64,000 nt of DNA from Psychroserpens luteolus (GCF_021032705.1 NZ_JAHVXI010000001.1:1054001-1118000); one strand, 5' to 3'. Numbered from the stretch's first letter, positions 1-9,458 are shown. Translations and numbers: made by a program. The notes: generated by a model from the letters alone, not told the origin.

Positions 1-707
1 CTCCTAATGAATCTATTCGAGTAGATTTTGAGATGGATGCAGAGGAAGAGGAGTTTACACCACCAAGTTTCAGTGATTTTGAAGTGGTAAGTGGTCCACA
101 AAAAAATGTGAGTAGAAGTTGGATTAAAGGCGAAGAGAGTTATAAAAAAACCATAACTTATTATGTTGTGCCTCAAAAGCAAGGCGATTTAACAATTGAT
201 CAAGCTCGAATGACTGTTGATGATGAAACTTACCTAACAAAACCAATGTCTGTTAAAGTTAATGATATGTATAAAAGTAAGGAAGATAATCCTCAACTTT
301 TAAAATTTAATAATACGGTTCACTTGGTTGCTGAGGTATCTAAGAAAACGGTTTCAGTAGGAAGCTCTATTGAAGTTACCTATACACTGTATGTGTCTCC
401 AGAAGTTGGAATTTCAAATTGGAAAGCATTGACTAAACCAGAATATGAAGATTTTGAATCTGAAGACATTGATGTAAAACCACTGAAAGTTGAAGACGGA
501 ACGTATAAAGGTGAAAAACAGCGCTATGTAGTGTTGAGCAAAACAAAATTAACGTCTAAAGAAAAAGGGCAGTTTCAATTAGAACCTTTAAAACTCAACG
601 TCACAGTAGAAATGCCAACAGATAAGAATGATATTTTTGGTAGCCCTGTAATGCAAACTATAAATAAAACATTAACGACCAACGTTATTACAGTTACAGT
701 TAAATAA
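1..707 (+). CDS. BatD-like protein, truncated paralogue (5' end outside window)
   Basis: The reading frame is already open at base 3 and runs to a stop at 705-707, so the gene starts upstream of the window; at least 234 residues are visible. They align with the N-terminal half of the full BatD encoded next door: both have a NE-S/R-(L/I)R(I/V)DF stretch, a PP.F.(D/N)F segment, a SW..G..SY.K motif and then a second Ig-like beta domain with HLVAEVSK. Unlike BatD, it stops after the second beta domain and has no transmembrane helix or cytoplasmic tail. BatD proteins belong to the Bat (aerotolerance) group and are thought to act at the inner membrane or in the periplasm. The role of this short, probably periplasmic, paralogue is unknown. 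The gap to the next gene is 23 bases, suggesting one operon. Confidence 0.8.
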   Translation, partial: PNESIRVDFEMDAEEEEFTPPSFSDFEVVSGPQKNVSRSWIKGEESYKKTITYYVVPQKQGDLTIDQARMTVDDETYLTKPMSVKVNDMYKSKEDNPQLLKFNNTVHLVAEVSKKTVSVGSSIEVTYTLYVSPEVGISNWKALTKPEYEDFESEDIDVKPLKVEDGTYKGEKQRYVVLSKTKLTSKEKGQFQLEPLKLNVTVEMPTDKNDIFGSPVMQTINKTLTTNVITVTVK

Positions 708-730
708 AAAATAGAAACGAATCTATTGAG

Positions 731-2506
731 ATGAAAATCGTAAAACACATAACATTATTACTTATTGTACTGACTTCGAGTATGGCTTCTACGCAAGTTA
801 AATTTGAAGCAAAATTAAGTAAGCAAAAATTAGGTGTCAATGAACGGTTACGTATCGATTTTGTAATGAATAAGGATGGTGATAATTTCAATCCGCCAGA
901 TTTTGCAAATTTTAATGTGGTTGGAGGCCCTAACACTTCAGTGAGTAATTCCTGGCTTAATGGACAGCATTCTTATAATAAAACCTACAGTTATTTCTTA
1001 GCACCTACAAAGAAAGGTAAACTAAAAATTAGTGAAGCCAGTATCGAAATTGAAGGTGTAGTTTATAAAACAAAAGCCGTAACGGTAAATGTGACTAATG
1101 CTGTAAAACGACCAAATGATCCTTATAATGTTGACGGTGTTGCAGCCGAAAACATACATTTAGTTGCCGAAGTTTCTAAGTCAGATCCTTACCTTAATGA
1201 AGCTATTACTGTGGTTTATAAACTATACGTTTCGGCAAATACAGGTGTAAGCAATTGGAGAGAAGTTGATAATCCAAGGTATAACGATTTTTGGAGTCAG
1301 AAAATTGATACGAAAGGATATCGCATTCAAAATGGAAAATATAAAGGTCAAGATTATAGATATGTCGTTCTTCGTAAGACTGTACTTTACCCTCAGAAAA
1401 CAGGAAAGCTAGAAATAGAGCCTTTAACACTGGATATCACAGTAGAAGTGCCAACTAAGAGGCGAGACATTTTTGGAGGAAGACATATGGCTCAAACCAA
1501 TAGAACGGTTTCTGCTGGAAGTAGAACCATTAACGTAAAACCTTTACCAGACGAAGGAAAACCAGAGAATTTTACAGGAGCTGTTGGTGATTTTAAATTT
1601 AATGTCATTACGTCAAAATCTGAGTTAAATGCATCAGAATCTCTACAAGCTAGAGTTGAAGTGACTGGAAAAGGTAATTTGAATTTGTTTCAGTTGCCAA
1701 AATTAACTGTGCCGAGTTCTTTAGAGGTTTACGAACCAGAGCATAATGAAAACATAAGAACGAGATTAGACGGAATGTATGGTTCTATCTCAGATAGCTA
1801 CACTATTATCCCACAATATAAAGGGAAATACCCGATACCAAGCCTTTCCTTCTCTTACTTTGATTTAGAGACCGAAACCTATAAAACCGTATCATCTGGT
1901 GAAATAGTTATTGATGTTATCGAAGGCCCAGTTAATAACAGTTCTAGTGATGATAATATTGCTGAATCTGATAGCAATAAAAAAGAAGTTACCTTAAATA
2001 GTGCGCAATTTGCATTTATAAAAACAAAAGCTAATTTAAAACCAACTAAACGAGAAAATTTCTTCAAGTCTGCTGAGTTTTGGAGCTCATTATTACTCCC
2101 ATTATTAGCCATTCCATTAGCACTTGTATATCGTAAGAAAAAAGAAGAGCGTAATGCTGATGTCTTCGGAAATAAAATTAGAAAAGCAGATAAATTAGCA
2201 AGACGCTATTTAGGAGAAGCTAAAAAATCATTAGGGCATAAAGAAGCATTTTATATTGCTTTAGAAAAGGCATTGCATAATTATTTGAAAGCCAAGTTGC
2301 ATATTGAAACAAGTGATTTTAGCAAAGAAAAAATCGAGACCATATTAATAGAGCGTCAAGTAAATGATATCACAGTTAAAGAGTTTATTAGCATTTTAGA
2401 GCATTGCGAATTGGCGCGATATACACCTATCACTAACGTGGAGATGCAACAAGATTATGACAAGGCAGCGTCAACTATTTCAATTATTGATAAGGAAATC
2501 AGGTAA
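731..2506 (+). CDS. batD: BatD family protein (BAM, Bat operon)
   Basis: The 591-residue protein has a cleavable signal peptide (about residues 1-21), a series of Ig-like beta domains to about residue 400, one transmembrane helix near residues 448-467 followed by a basic KKK stop-transfer, and a cytoplasmic helical tail of about 120 residues. This is the usual length and architecture of BatD of Bacteroidota. The batA-E genes usually follow a MoxR ATPase gene and encode VWA, TPR and BatD proteins linked to oxygen or stress tolerance; their biochemical activity is not settled. The gene lies 2 bases upstream of batE and 23 bases after a shorter paralogue. BatA, BatB and BatC would be expected upstream, outside the window. 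Confidence 0.88.
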   Translation: MKIVKHITLLLIVLTSSMASTQVKFEAKLSKQKLGVNERLRIDFVMNKDGDNFNPPDFANFNVVGGPNTSVSNSWLNGQHSYNKTYSYFLAPTKKGKLKISEASIEIEGVVYKTKAVTVNVTNAVKRPNDPYNVDGVAAENIHLVAEVSKSDPYLNEAITVVYKLYVSANTGVSNWREVDNPRYNDFWSQKIDTKGYRIQNGKYKGQDYRYVVLRKTVLYPQKTGKLEIEPLTLDITVEVPTKRRDIFGGRHMAQTNRTVSAGSRTINVKPLPDEGKPENFTGAVGDFKFNVITSKSELNASESLQARVEVTGKGNLNLFQLPKLTVPSSLEVYEPEHNENIRTRLDGMYGSISDSYTIIPQYKGKYPIPSLSFSYFDLETETYKTVSSGEIVIDVIEGPVNNSSSDDNIAESDSNKKEVTLNSAQFAFIKTKANLKPTKRENFFKSAEFWSSLLLPLLAIPLALVYRKKKEERNADVFGNKIRKADKLARRYLGEAKKSLGHKEAFYIALEKALHNYLKAKLHIETSDFSKEKIETILIERQVNDITVKEFISILEHCELARYTPITNVEMQQDYDKAASTISIIDKEIR

Positions 2507-2508
2507 GA

Positions 2509-3270
2509 ATGAAGCAGTTATTTTACATATTAATAGTGTTTATAAGTACAAGTGCGTCTTTTGCTCAGAATGAAGCACTATTTAACGACGCTAATGCACA
2601 TTATAATGAAGGAAATTATGCTGAAGCCATAGACAAGTATGAGTCTATCTTAGACACTAAAGAGCATTCTGCCGAATTGTATTTCAATATGGCCAATGCA
2701 CATTATAAACTCAATCATATTGCGCCTAGCATTTATTATTATGAAAAAGCACTGCTGTTAAAACCTCGTGATAAAGATATTCAGAACAATATTGCTTATG
2801 CGAGAAATATGACAATCGATGCTATAGAGGTTATTCCCGAAGTTGGCTTTTCCAAACTCATACAAACTATTACAAATACCTTTAGCTTTAATAACTGGGC
2901 TAAGTTATCTGTAGCTTTAGTCGTTCTGTTTGTCATCTTATTTTTAGGATATTACTTTTCCAATAGTACTGCAAAAAAGAGAGTTGCTTTTGTGACGAGT
3001 TTGTCCTGTTTACTTCTAGCATGTGTAGCTGTTGCCTTTGCATTTCATAAGTATGACTTGGTGGAAAAGGATCAACCAGCTATTGTTTTTGCAAAAGAGG
3101 CTCAAGTTAAGAGCGAACCTAATTTAAGAAGTACAGAGGCCTTTAAACTTCATGAAGGCACTAAAGTTCAAGTTCTGGATACCGTGTCTAGTTGGAAGAA
3201 AATTCAACTATCTGATGGGAAAACAGGCTGGATTTTAAACGAAGATGTTAAAATGTTGAAGATTTTTTAG
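2509..3270 (+). CDS. batE: BatE family TPR and SH3b protein
   Basis: The 253-residue protein starts with a signal peptide (residues 1-20, ending SFAQ). TPR motifs occupy about 22-115, with a typical A..HYN.GNYAEAIDKYE repeat. Two hydrophobic helices follow at about 133-152 and 160-180, and the C-terminal 60 residues form a bacterial SH3 domain with the GWI closing motif. This combination is typical of BatE, the last gene of the Bat operon. It starts 2 bases after the batD stop, so the two are almost certainly co-transcribed. The predicted location is the inner membrane, with the TPR or SH3 parts facing the periplasm. Molecular function in the family is not established. Confidence 0.85.
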   Translation: MKQLFYILIVFISTSASFAQNEALFNDANAHYNEGNYAEAIDKYESILDTKEHSAELYFNMANAHYKLNHIAPSIYYYEKALLLKPRDKDIQNNIAYARNMTIDAIEVIPEVGFSKLIQTITNTFSFNNWAKLSVALVVLFVILFLGYYFSNSTAKKRVAFVTSLSCLLLACVAVAFAFHKYDLVEKDQPAIVFAKEAQVKSEPNLRSTEAFKLHEGTKVQVLDTVSSWKKIQLSDGKTGWILNEDVKMLKIF

Positions 3271-3303
3271 ATGTTCTTTAACAAAATTATCAAAATCAAA
3301 GTT

Positions 3304-3311
3304 TATATTTG
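3304..3311 (+). promoter_or_regulatory. -7 box of a Bacteroidota promoter
   Basis: TATATTTG matches the Bacteroidota sigma-ABfr -7 consensus TAnnTTTG exactly and ends 17 bases before the ATG at 3329. No clear TTG -33 box is seen at the usual distance. The assignment rests on the -7 match and position. Confidence 0.5.
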
Positions 3312-3328
3312 TAACTTTCATTTGTAAT

Positions 3329-3634
3329 ATGAGCAAAAACCAACTAGCCATTTTCTTTTCAATATTTTTTTTGTCGCTTACAACAGCGCCAACTATTGTG
3401 ATGGTTGTTGATGATTCTATGGATGTATCATTTCTTTATGATATATCAGAAGAAGAAGAAGAAAAAAAAGGCAAAGACAAGAACAAAGAATTTGAAAAAT
3501 TTCTTATCGATTCAGATAAGGATTTAGATGATTTTCCAGCCCTTAAAAAGGCAAATAATCTTGATTACGCCTATAAAACATACCCCAAACCACATCTCAA
3601 TTTAATTTTCCCACCTCCCGAATTCATTTCATAA
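3329..3634 (+). CDS. small exported acidic protein of unknown function
   Basis: I do not recognise this 101-residue protein. Its first 24 residues are strongly hydrophobic and look like a signal peptide or N-terminal anchor. A highly charged stretch follows (about residues 40-70: a run of Glu, then Lys/Asp-rich), and the C-terminus is rich in Pro and aromatic residues. It has its own -7 promoter box and is followed 73 bases later by the SulP gene. Charge pattern and size are consistent with a small periplasmic or surface protein; no enzymatic motif is visible. Confidence 0.6.
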   Translation: MSKNQLAIFFSIFFLSLTTAPTIVMVVDDSMDVSFLYDISEEEEEKKGKDKNKEFEKFLIDSDKDLDDFPALKKANNLDYAYKTYPKPHLNLIFPPPEFIS

Positions 3635-3707
3635 TTTTTAGAGTACTTCGGATGTAATCATCCAAAAAAATTATTGAAATAAGCTATTGAGTTTCTCTTT
3701 AGCCTAA

Positions 3708-5315
3708 ATGAATTTATATATGTTTAAAACTATTAAGAATGACTTGCCAGCGAGTATAGTCGTATTTTTTGTCGCACTACCTTTATGTTTAGGTATTGCA
3801 TTAGCCAGTGGAGCACCTCTTTTTTCAGGACTTATTGCTGGTATCGTAGGAGGAATTGTTGTTGGAGGATTAAGTGGATCTAAAATTGGAGTTAGTGGAC
3901 CTGCTGCAGGATTAGCTGCTATCGTATTAACTGCCATAGGTACTTTAGGAGGTTATCAAAACTTCCTTTTAGCTGTGGTCTTAGGAGGTATTATCCAGTT
4001 GATTTTTGGATTTCTCAAAGCAGGAATTATCGGGTATTATTTCCCGTCGTCTGTCATAAAGGGAATGCTAACAGGAATTGGTATTATAATTATTTTAAAA
4101 CAAATACCTTATTTCTTCGGATTAGATAAAAACCCAGAAGGTGACTTCGCCTTTTTGCAATTGGATGGTGAAAACACCTTCACAGAATTGCTAAAATCAA
4201 TAAATGCATTAATAAGTGGAAACTTTGATAAAGGAGCAACACTTATAGCATTTGTTGCTTTAGGAATATTGCTACTTTGGAGCAAAGTGTTGAGTAAAAA
4301 AGGCAAATTCTTTGAAGTTGTACAAGGACCTTTAGTTGCTGTTGTTGTAGGAATTATATTCTTTGTAATAACCAAATCTAACGATACATTAGCTTTAGAG
4401 ACATCGCACTTAGTAAGTGTGCCTATTCCAGAAGATGCATCATCGTTTTTTGGACAATTTAGTTTCCCTAATTTTTCGGCAATTACAAATCCTGAAATAT
4501 GGATTGTCGCCTTTACAATAGCACTCGTTGCAAGTTTAGAAACATTGCTTTGTGTTGAAGCTACAGATAAATTAGATCCTCATAAAAATGTGACACCTAC
4601 TAATCGCGAATTATTAGCACAAGGTACAGGAAACATTGTTTCAGGAATGATTGGAGGGCTACCAATTACGCAAGTAATTGTAAGAAGTTCTGCCAATATC
4701 CAATCTGGAGGACGTAGCAAGGCATCTGCAATTATTCATGGTTTCTTTTTACTGATATCGGTGATTCTAATTCCGAGACTATTAAATATGATTCCATTGT
4801 CAGTTTTAGCTGCAGTTTTATTTATTGTAGGATTCAAGTTGGCAAAGCCTTCATTATTTAAAAAGATGTATAACCTAGGATGGAAACAATCTATTCCATT
4901 TTTTGTCACAGTTTTAGGTATCGTTTTCACCGATTTATTAGTAGGAATCGGTATGGGATTAGCGGTTGGAATCGTAGTGATTTTAATTAAAAGCTACCAG
5001 AATTCTCACTTTTTGCACATTGAAGATAAAAGTAATGGGAAGCATAAAATAAAAATGACGCTTGCCGAAGAGGTGACGTTCTTTAACAAAGGTGCAATCT
5101 TAAAAGAACTAGATAGTTTACCAAGAGATACCTACTTAGAATTGGATGTAAGAAAAACAAGATACTTAGATAATGATATTATCGAAATTCTTGATGATTT
5201 TGCATTTAAAGCAAAAGAGAGGAATATTGATATACAACTTATTTCAGAGCGTGGTGTTGTAGAAAACCCAGATAGCTTTTTAGAATTTTTCAAATTAAGA
5301 CCAAAATCTGCTTAA
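3708..5315 (+). CDS. SulP family anion transporter (with STAS domain)
   Basis: The 535-residue polytopic membrane protein has the SulP N-terminal signature (PAS/IVVFFVALPLCLGIALASG, residues about 13-33), repeated Gly-rich transmembrane helices to about residue 430, and a C-terminal STAS domain (about 445-530) carrying the DVR.TRYLDND.IEIL regulatory region. SulP proteins carry sulfate, bicarbonate or other anions across the inner membrane. The nearby carbonic anhydrase favours bicarbonate or a related anion, but this is inference. The ATG at 3720 (MFKTIKND) is an equally good start. It is followed 12 bases later by a UspA-like gene and then by a second SulP gene. Confidence 0.88.
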   Translation: MNLYMFKTIKNDLPASIVVFFVALPLCLGIALASGAPLFSGLIAGIVGGIVVGGLSGSKIGVSGPAAGLAAIVLTAIGTLGGYQNFLLAVVLGGIIQLIFGFLKAGIIGYYFPSSVIKGMLTGIGIIIILKQIPYFFGLDKNPEGDFAFLQLDGENTFTELLKSINALISGNFDKGATLIAFVALGILLLWSKVLSKKGKFFEVVQGPLVAVVVGIIFFVITKSNDTLALETSHLVSVPIPEDASSFFGQFSFPNFSAITNPEIWIVAFTIALVASLETLLCVEATDKLDPHKNVTPTNRELLAQGTGNIVSGMIGGLPITQVIVRSSANIQSGGRSKASAIIHGFFLLISVILIPRLLNMIPLSVLAAVLFIVGFKLAKPSLFKKMYNLGWKQSIPFFVTVLGIVFTDLLVGIGMGLAVGIVVILIKSYQNSHFLHIEDKSNGKHKIKMTLAEEVTFFNKGAILKELDSLPRDTYLELDVRKTRYLDNDIIEILDDFAFKAKERNIDIQLISERGVVENPDSFLEFFKLRPKSA

Positions 5316-5327
5316 AAAATTAATATT

Positions 5328-6140
5328 ATGAAAACCAATAACAATAAATATAAAATACTTGTGCTTTCAGATATGAAAGACACAACTTCTAGAACACTTA
5401 AAAGTAGTGTTAGTCTCTCTAAAATGATAGATGGAAACATCCATTTTTTTCACGTTAGAAAACCAACTGAAATCATTGAAAAGGAAAGTCAGTTGTCAGC
5501 TATGAGAACTATTAACAAGGCTTATGTCTCTATTTCAAGTGAGATAAAAAATATAATAGAACCCATAGCTAAAGATTATAACACAGATATTACTTATAAC
5601 CATACTTTTGGTAATGTAAAGAACGAAATTTTGAATTGCATTGAAACGCATAAGCCCGATATTATAGTGCTAGGAAAACGCAAATCAAAGTCGATTAATC
5701 TGCTTGGTGATAATATTACAGATTTTATAATCAAAAACCACAATGGTGCTATAATGATTGCATCAGAACAAGGATTATTAGAGCCTGAGACAGAATTGTC
5801 AATTGGACTGCTTGACGATTCAAACACCACCTATAATTTAGAATTTGTTGATGCGTTATTTAATCACACTCAGAAACCTCTAAAATCATTTAGAACGGCG
5901 AAAAAAGAAAGTCATAGTGGTGAAGAAAAGACGTTTGCCAATAAAGATACTGTAGAGTTGGTTTTCGATTATGGAGATAATTCTATTAAGAGTTTATCTA
6001 ACTATTTAGCAAAGAGTGATGTTAATTTATTATACTTAAATAGAGCTAACAATAATAACACAAATCAAAGGTCTAAGATAAAGGATTTGATTAGTAATGT
6101 GAATGTGTCATTGTTTATTTCAGAAGAACAAAAGCAATAA
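5328..6140 (+). CDS. universal stress protein (UspA) family
   Basis: The 270-residue soluble protein begins with the UspA pattern: beta strand YKILVLSDM, a helix with SVSLSKMI, then IHFFHVRKP. The first domain closes with DIIVLGKRKS, which resembles the Usp nucleotide-binding loop. The second half (about 150-270) looks like a degenerate second Usp repeat without a clear ATP-binding motif. Usp proteins are cytoplasmic stress or signalling proteins that often accompany transporters. Here the gene starts 12 bases after a SulP gene and precedes another, so a regulatory role in anion transport is plausible but unproven. Confidence 0.75.
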   Translation: MKTNNNKYKILVLSDMKDTTSRTLKSSVSLSKMIDGNIHFFHVRKPTEIIEKESQLSAMRTINKAYVSISSEIKNIIEPIAKDYNTDITYNHTFGNVKNEILNCIETHKPDIIVLGKRKSKSINLLGDNITDFIIKNHNGAIMIASEQGLLEPETELSIGLLDDSNTTYNLEFVDALFNHTQKPLKSFRTAKKESHSGEEKTFANKDTVELVFDYGDNSIKSLSNYLAKSDVNLLYLNRANNNNTNQRSKIKDLISNVNVSLFISEEQKQ

Positions 6141-6234
6141 TCATAAATTCATGTTAATTGGAACAGGTAAGGGAGGGTTTAGCTTTTATTTGTTTAAAAA
6201 GTGCTAAATTTAGGGTTAACCTAACATCTCAAAT

Positions 6235-8103
6235 ATGAAAAATTTGTTTTCTAATATCAAGGGTGATGCCTTTGGTGGTATCACTGCTGGTATTGTAGCC
6301 TTACCTTTAGCCTTAGCTTTTGGAGTTTCTTCTGGGCTTGGTCCTAGCGCTGGATTATATGGGGCTATCTTTATTAGCTTCTTCGCAGCACTTTTTGGAG
6401 GAACCAGTACACAAATCTCTGGTCCTACTGCACCAATGACTGCTGTAAGTATGGTAATTATAGCAGGCATTATTGCGGCCAATGACGGAAGTGTTGAAAA
6501 GGCCTTACCTGCAATTTTATCGGTGTTTTTATTAGCTGGTTTAATGCAAGTAGGATTAGGAGCCATTGGGTTAGGTAAGTACATTCGATATATTCCTTAT
6601 CCTGTTGTTTCTGGGTTCATGACAGCTATTGGTGTTATTATTTTAATCACACAAATCTTGCCGTCTCTTGGGTATTACCCTAAAGAGGATATGGATTATG
6701 TCAATGAGTTTAAACCTCAGGCAGAAGAGGTTATTCTAGAAAACATTTTGAAAGAAGAAGCTGCTGAAGATATTTTAGTGTTAGAAGACTTTAGGGAAAC
6801 TATTTCTCGAGCCGAAAAGATTACCCAAGACGATATTTTAAAAGAGTCACAAACATTAGCTGCTAAAAATGCTTCTGGTGTTTTAGGAGCACTCAAGGTA
6901 TTACCAAGGGCTTTAAAGAATATCAGCTGGCTTGAAGTCATACTAGCTTTAGGGACTATATTTATAATTTATGGATTTAAACGAATAACGACTAAAATCC
7001 CGAGTACTCTGGTAGCTCTGGTCGTCATGTCTACTATTGCTATTCTAGGAAACTTAAATTATAAACCTATTCCAGAAATTCCAGAAGGGTTACCAGTGCC
7101 AAATTTAGCAATTATCACAAGCTTTGAATTAAGTTCAATAACACCTTACTTTTTTACGGCATTAGCATTGGCGCTTTTAGGGGCAATAGATTCATTATTA
7201 ACGAGCATCGTGGCAGATAATATGACCAAAACGAAACATAAGCCTAATAAAGAATTAGTGGGTCAAGGTATTGGTAATAGTATTGCAGCTTTATTTGGAG
7301 GTATTCCTGGAGCAGGTGCCACTATTCGTACTGTAGTGAACATTAATTCAGGTGGAAAAACAAAACTATCTGGTATGATTGCTGGAATATTATTGTTTAG
7401 CATCTTAATGATTCCTGGCTTGCCAAATTTGGCCTCTCAAATTCCTGCAGCTGTGTTAGCAGGTATATTAATTACTGTTGGTATTGGAGTGATGGATTAT
7501 AAGGGCTTAAAAGCAATTCCTGCGATGCCAAAAGATATTAAATTGGGACCATTAAAACTGAGTTCAGAAGTATTGATAATGCTTGTAGTACTTATACTTT
7601 CTTCTTTTTGGGATTTAGTTTACGCCGTAGGTATTGGTTTGGTCATAGCGTCTCTAATGTTTATGAAAAAGATTGGAGATCTTACCGCAGAACGATCCGA
7701 TGTAAAATCGTTAAATGAAGAAGCCTGGGCAGATGAAGGGAGTTTTCCTACTAATTTAAAAGAAGAAGTTTTTGTTAAGCACATTAAAGGACCTTTATTT
7801 TTTGGATCCACTAGTGATTTTCAAGCCTTGGCTCAGCAAATTCCAGGGACAGCGTCTTCCGTTATTATGCGATTAGACCGAATGCAATATATGGATCAAT
7901 CAGGATTATATGCGATGGAAGATATGCTTCAAGATTTAAAAGTCAAAGGTGTCGATGTGCTATTTGTAGGACTGCTAAGACAACCACGTTATATGATGGA
8001 GCGAATTGATATCATACCCGATTTTATTTCTGAAGAACACATCTTCCAGTCATTTGATGAGTGTATAAACTGGATAAAAACAAACATAAAAGACGAATAT
8101 TAA
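6235..8103 (+). CDS. SulP family anion (possibly bicarbonate) transporter with STAS domain
   Basis: The 622-residue protein carries the SulP core: the GG..AGIVALPLALAFGV start, the SGPTAPMTAVSMVI signature near residues 62-75 and about 10-12 hydrophobic helices. A C-terminal STAS domain covers about 500-620 (MRLDRMQYMDQSGLYA). It differs from the upstream SulP by an acidic, Glu-rich cytoplasmic insertion of about 80 residues (about 145-225) between transmembrane segments. Only 19 bases separate it from the beta-carbonic anhydrase gene, which points to bicarbonate as a substrate, as in BicA-type SulP transporters. The substrate cannot be read from the sequence. Confidence 0.88.
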   Translation: MKNLFSNIKGDAFGGITAGIVALPLALAFGVSSGLGPSAGLYGAIFISFFAALFGGTSTQISGPTAPMTAVSMVIIAGIIAANDGSVEKALPAILSVFLLAGLMQVGLGAIGLGKYIRYIPYPVVSGFMTAIGVIILITQILPSLGYYPKEDMDYVNEFKPQAEEVILENILKEEAAEDILVLEDFRETISRAEKITQDDILKESQTLAAKNASGVLGALKVLPRALKNISWLEVILALGTIFIIYGFKRITTKIPSTLVALVVMSTIAILGNLNYKPIPEIPEGLPVPNLAIITSFELSSITPYFFTALALALLGAIDSLLTSIVADNMTKTKHKPNKELVGQGIGNSIAALFGGIPGAGATIRTVVNINSGGKTKLSGMIAGILLFSILMIPGLPNLASQIPAAVLAGILITVGIGVMDYKGLKAIPAMPKDIKLGPLKLSSEVLIMLVVLILSSFWDLVYAVGIGLVIASLMFMKKIGDLTAERSDVKSLNEEAWADEGSFPTNLKEEVFVKHIKGPLFFGSTSDFQALAQQIPGTASSVIMRLDRMQYMDQSGLYAMEDMLQDLKVKGVDVLFVGLLRQPRYMMERIDIIPDFISEEHIFQSFDECINWIKTNIKDEY

Positions 8104-8122
8104 TATTTAATTACAACAACAA

Positions 8123-8752
8123 ATGAAAAATATAGCAATAACCAAAGACGTTCAAAGCGCATTAACACCTGATAGTGTTTTACAAGATTTATTACAAGGA
8201 AATAACCGTTTTGTTAGCGGGAGTTCCCAAGCAACAGATAACTCTGCTCTGATAAACCAAACTACAGGAGGACAATATCCTAAAGCAGTTGTACTATCTT
8301 GTATTGATTCTCGAGTACCAGTCGAAACTGTATTAGATCAAGCCATTGGAGATATATTTGTGGCTAGAGTTGCTGGTAATTTCGAAAATGTAGATATTCT
8401 AGGAAGTCTAGAATACTCATGCAATGTTGCAGGAAGCAAACTCATTCTTGTATTGGGTCACGAAAGTTGTGGTGCAGTAAAAGCAGCTTGTGATGGTGTC
8501 GAATTAGGAAACATAACAGCAATGTTGGATAATATTATGCCAGCAGTTAGAAAATCTGCCGATGAGGTTGATGGTGAAGCAAATTCATCTAATAAAGAGT
8601 TTGTAGCTAAAACAGTTGAAAATAATGTGCGATTGACGATTGACCGTATTCGCGAGAAAAGTAAAATTCTACAGGAAATGGAAGACAATGGAGAAATCAA
8701 GATTGTTGGTGGCGTGTATAATTTACATACCGGAAAAGTAGATATGTTGTAA
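8123..8752 (+). CDS. beta-class carbonic anhydrase
   Basis: The 209-residue protein has the beta-carbonic anhydrase zinc site: Cys60 in LSCIDSRVP, with the Asp62-Arg64 dyad, then His113 and Cys116 in GHESCGAVKAA. It interconverts CO2 and bicarbonate in the cytoplasm. Length and motif spacing are normal for the family, and the C-terminal G.I.I.GG.Y.L.TG.V strand is intact. The gene lies 19 bases after a SulP transporter and ends in front of a strong terminator, so it closes the transporter operon. Confidence 0.93.
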   Translation: MKNIAITKDVQSALTPDSVLQDLLQGNNRFVSGSSQATDNSALINQTTGGQYPKAVVLSCIDSRVPVETVLDQAIGDIFVARVAGNFENVDILGSLEYSCNVAGSKLILVLGHESCGAVKAACDGVELGNITAMLDNIMPAVRKSADEVDGEANSSNKEFVAKTVENNVRLTIDRIREKSKILQEMEDNGEIKIVGGVYNLHTGKVDML

Positions 8753-8770
8753 AAATATCAATCTTAAAAA

Positions 8771-8795
8771 GCCGCTCATTGAGCGGCTTTTTTTT
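8771..8795. terminator. bidirectional rho-independent terminator
   Basis: The 6-bp stem GCCGCT/AGCGGC with loop CATTG is followed by eight T and preceded by five A. It lies between the convergent carbonic anhydrase and CvpA genes and can serve both. Confidence 0.88.
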
Positions 8796-8849
8796 ATCAA
8801 AATTTAACAGATATAAAAGTGTTATAACGAATACATTAGTAATGGTGTA

Positions 8850-9380
8850 TTAGGCTTCAGTAGTGTCTTCTGAAGTGTCTTCATTTGGATCATCTTTTCC
8901 TTTATTCAAGATACTTGGGAAAATCATTGGCGCTAATGACTTTACAGGTTCATAAAGAATAGAATCTTCTAAGTCTTCCTTATCAGCAAATGGAATCGAA
9001 TTATTCATATTATCAAAAACGATAAGTAGTACACTTAAAATTAAACCAATTTTTAATGCACCAAATACACCTCCCAAAAGTTTGTTCAATACACCCAATG
9101 CCGCAAAATCGGCTAACTTGGTTAGGGCTTTTCCTGCCAAGGCAATAACTAAAACTATAATGACAAATGTAATAGCAAACGCAACAATATTGATGTATTT
9201 TTCATCCCAATCCAGCCTGCTATCTAAGAATTCAGCCGCAAAATTACTAAAGTGAATAGCACCATATACACCTGCAATTAAAGCAACAAGAGACGCCACT
9301 TCTACAAAAAGTCCTTTCATAAAACCTCGTATCAATCCAAATAATAAAAGCGCTCCTAATATGATATCAATTATAGCCAT
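8850..9380 (-). CDS. CvpA family membrane protein
   Basis: The 176-residue protein has four hydrophobic helices with the family pattern: an N-terminal IDIILGALLLFGLIRGFMKG segment, followed by VASLVALIAGVYGA. It ends in a charged tail rich in Asp, Glu and Thr. CvpA proteins are inner-membrane proteins first linked to colicin V production and more generally to envelope stress resistance. The C-terminal acidic tail is common in Bacteroidota members. The gene stands alone on the minus strand, convergent with the carbonic anhydrase operon. Confidence 0.82.
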   Translation of the reverse strand: MAIIDIILGALLLFGLIRGFMKGLFVEVASLVALIAGVYGAIHFSNFAAEFLDSRLDWDEKYINIVAFAITFVIIVLVIALAGKALTKLADFAALGVLNKLLGGVFGALKIGLILSVLLIVFDNMNNSIPFADKEDLEDSILYEPVKSLAPMIFPSILNKGKDDPNEDTSEDTTEA

Positions 9381-9458
9381 AGTTTAGTCAGTTTTAACAA
9401 ACCTACATAATTTTTCTCATTTTAAAATAATAACGCTAAAGTTGAGCTTATAGTTTAT

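Noticed and set aside
6216-6584. 122-codon minus-strand frame over the start of the second SulP gene
   Set aside because: It is antisense to a well-supported transporter and is biased in composition.
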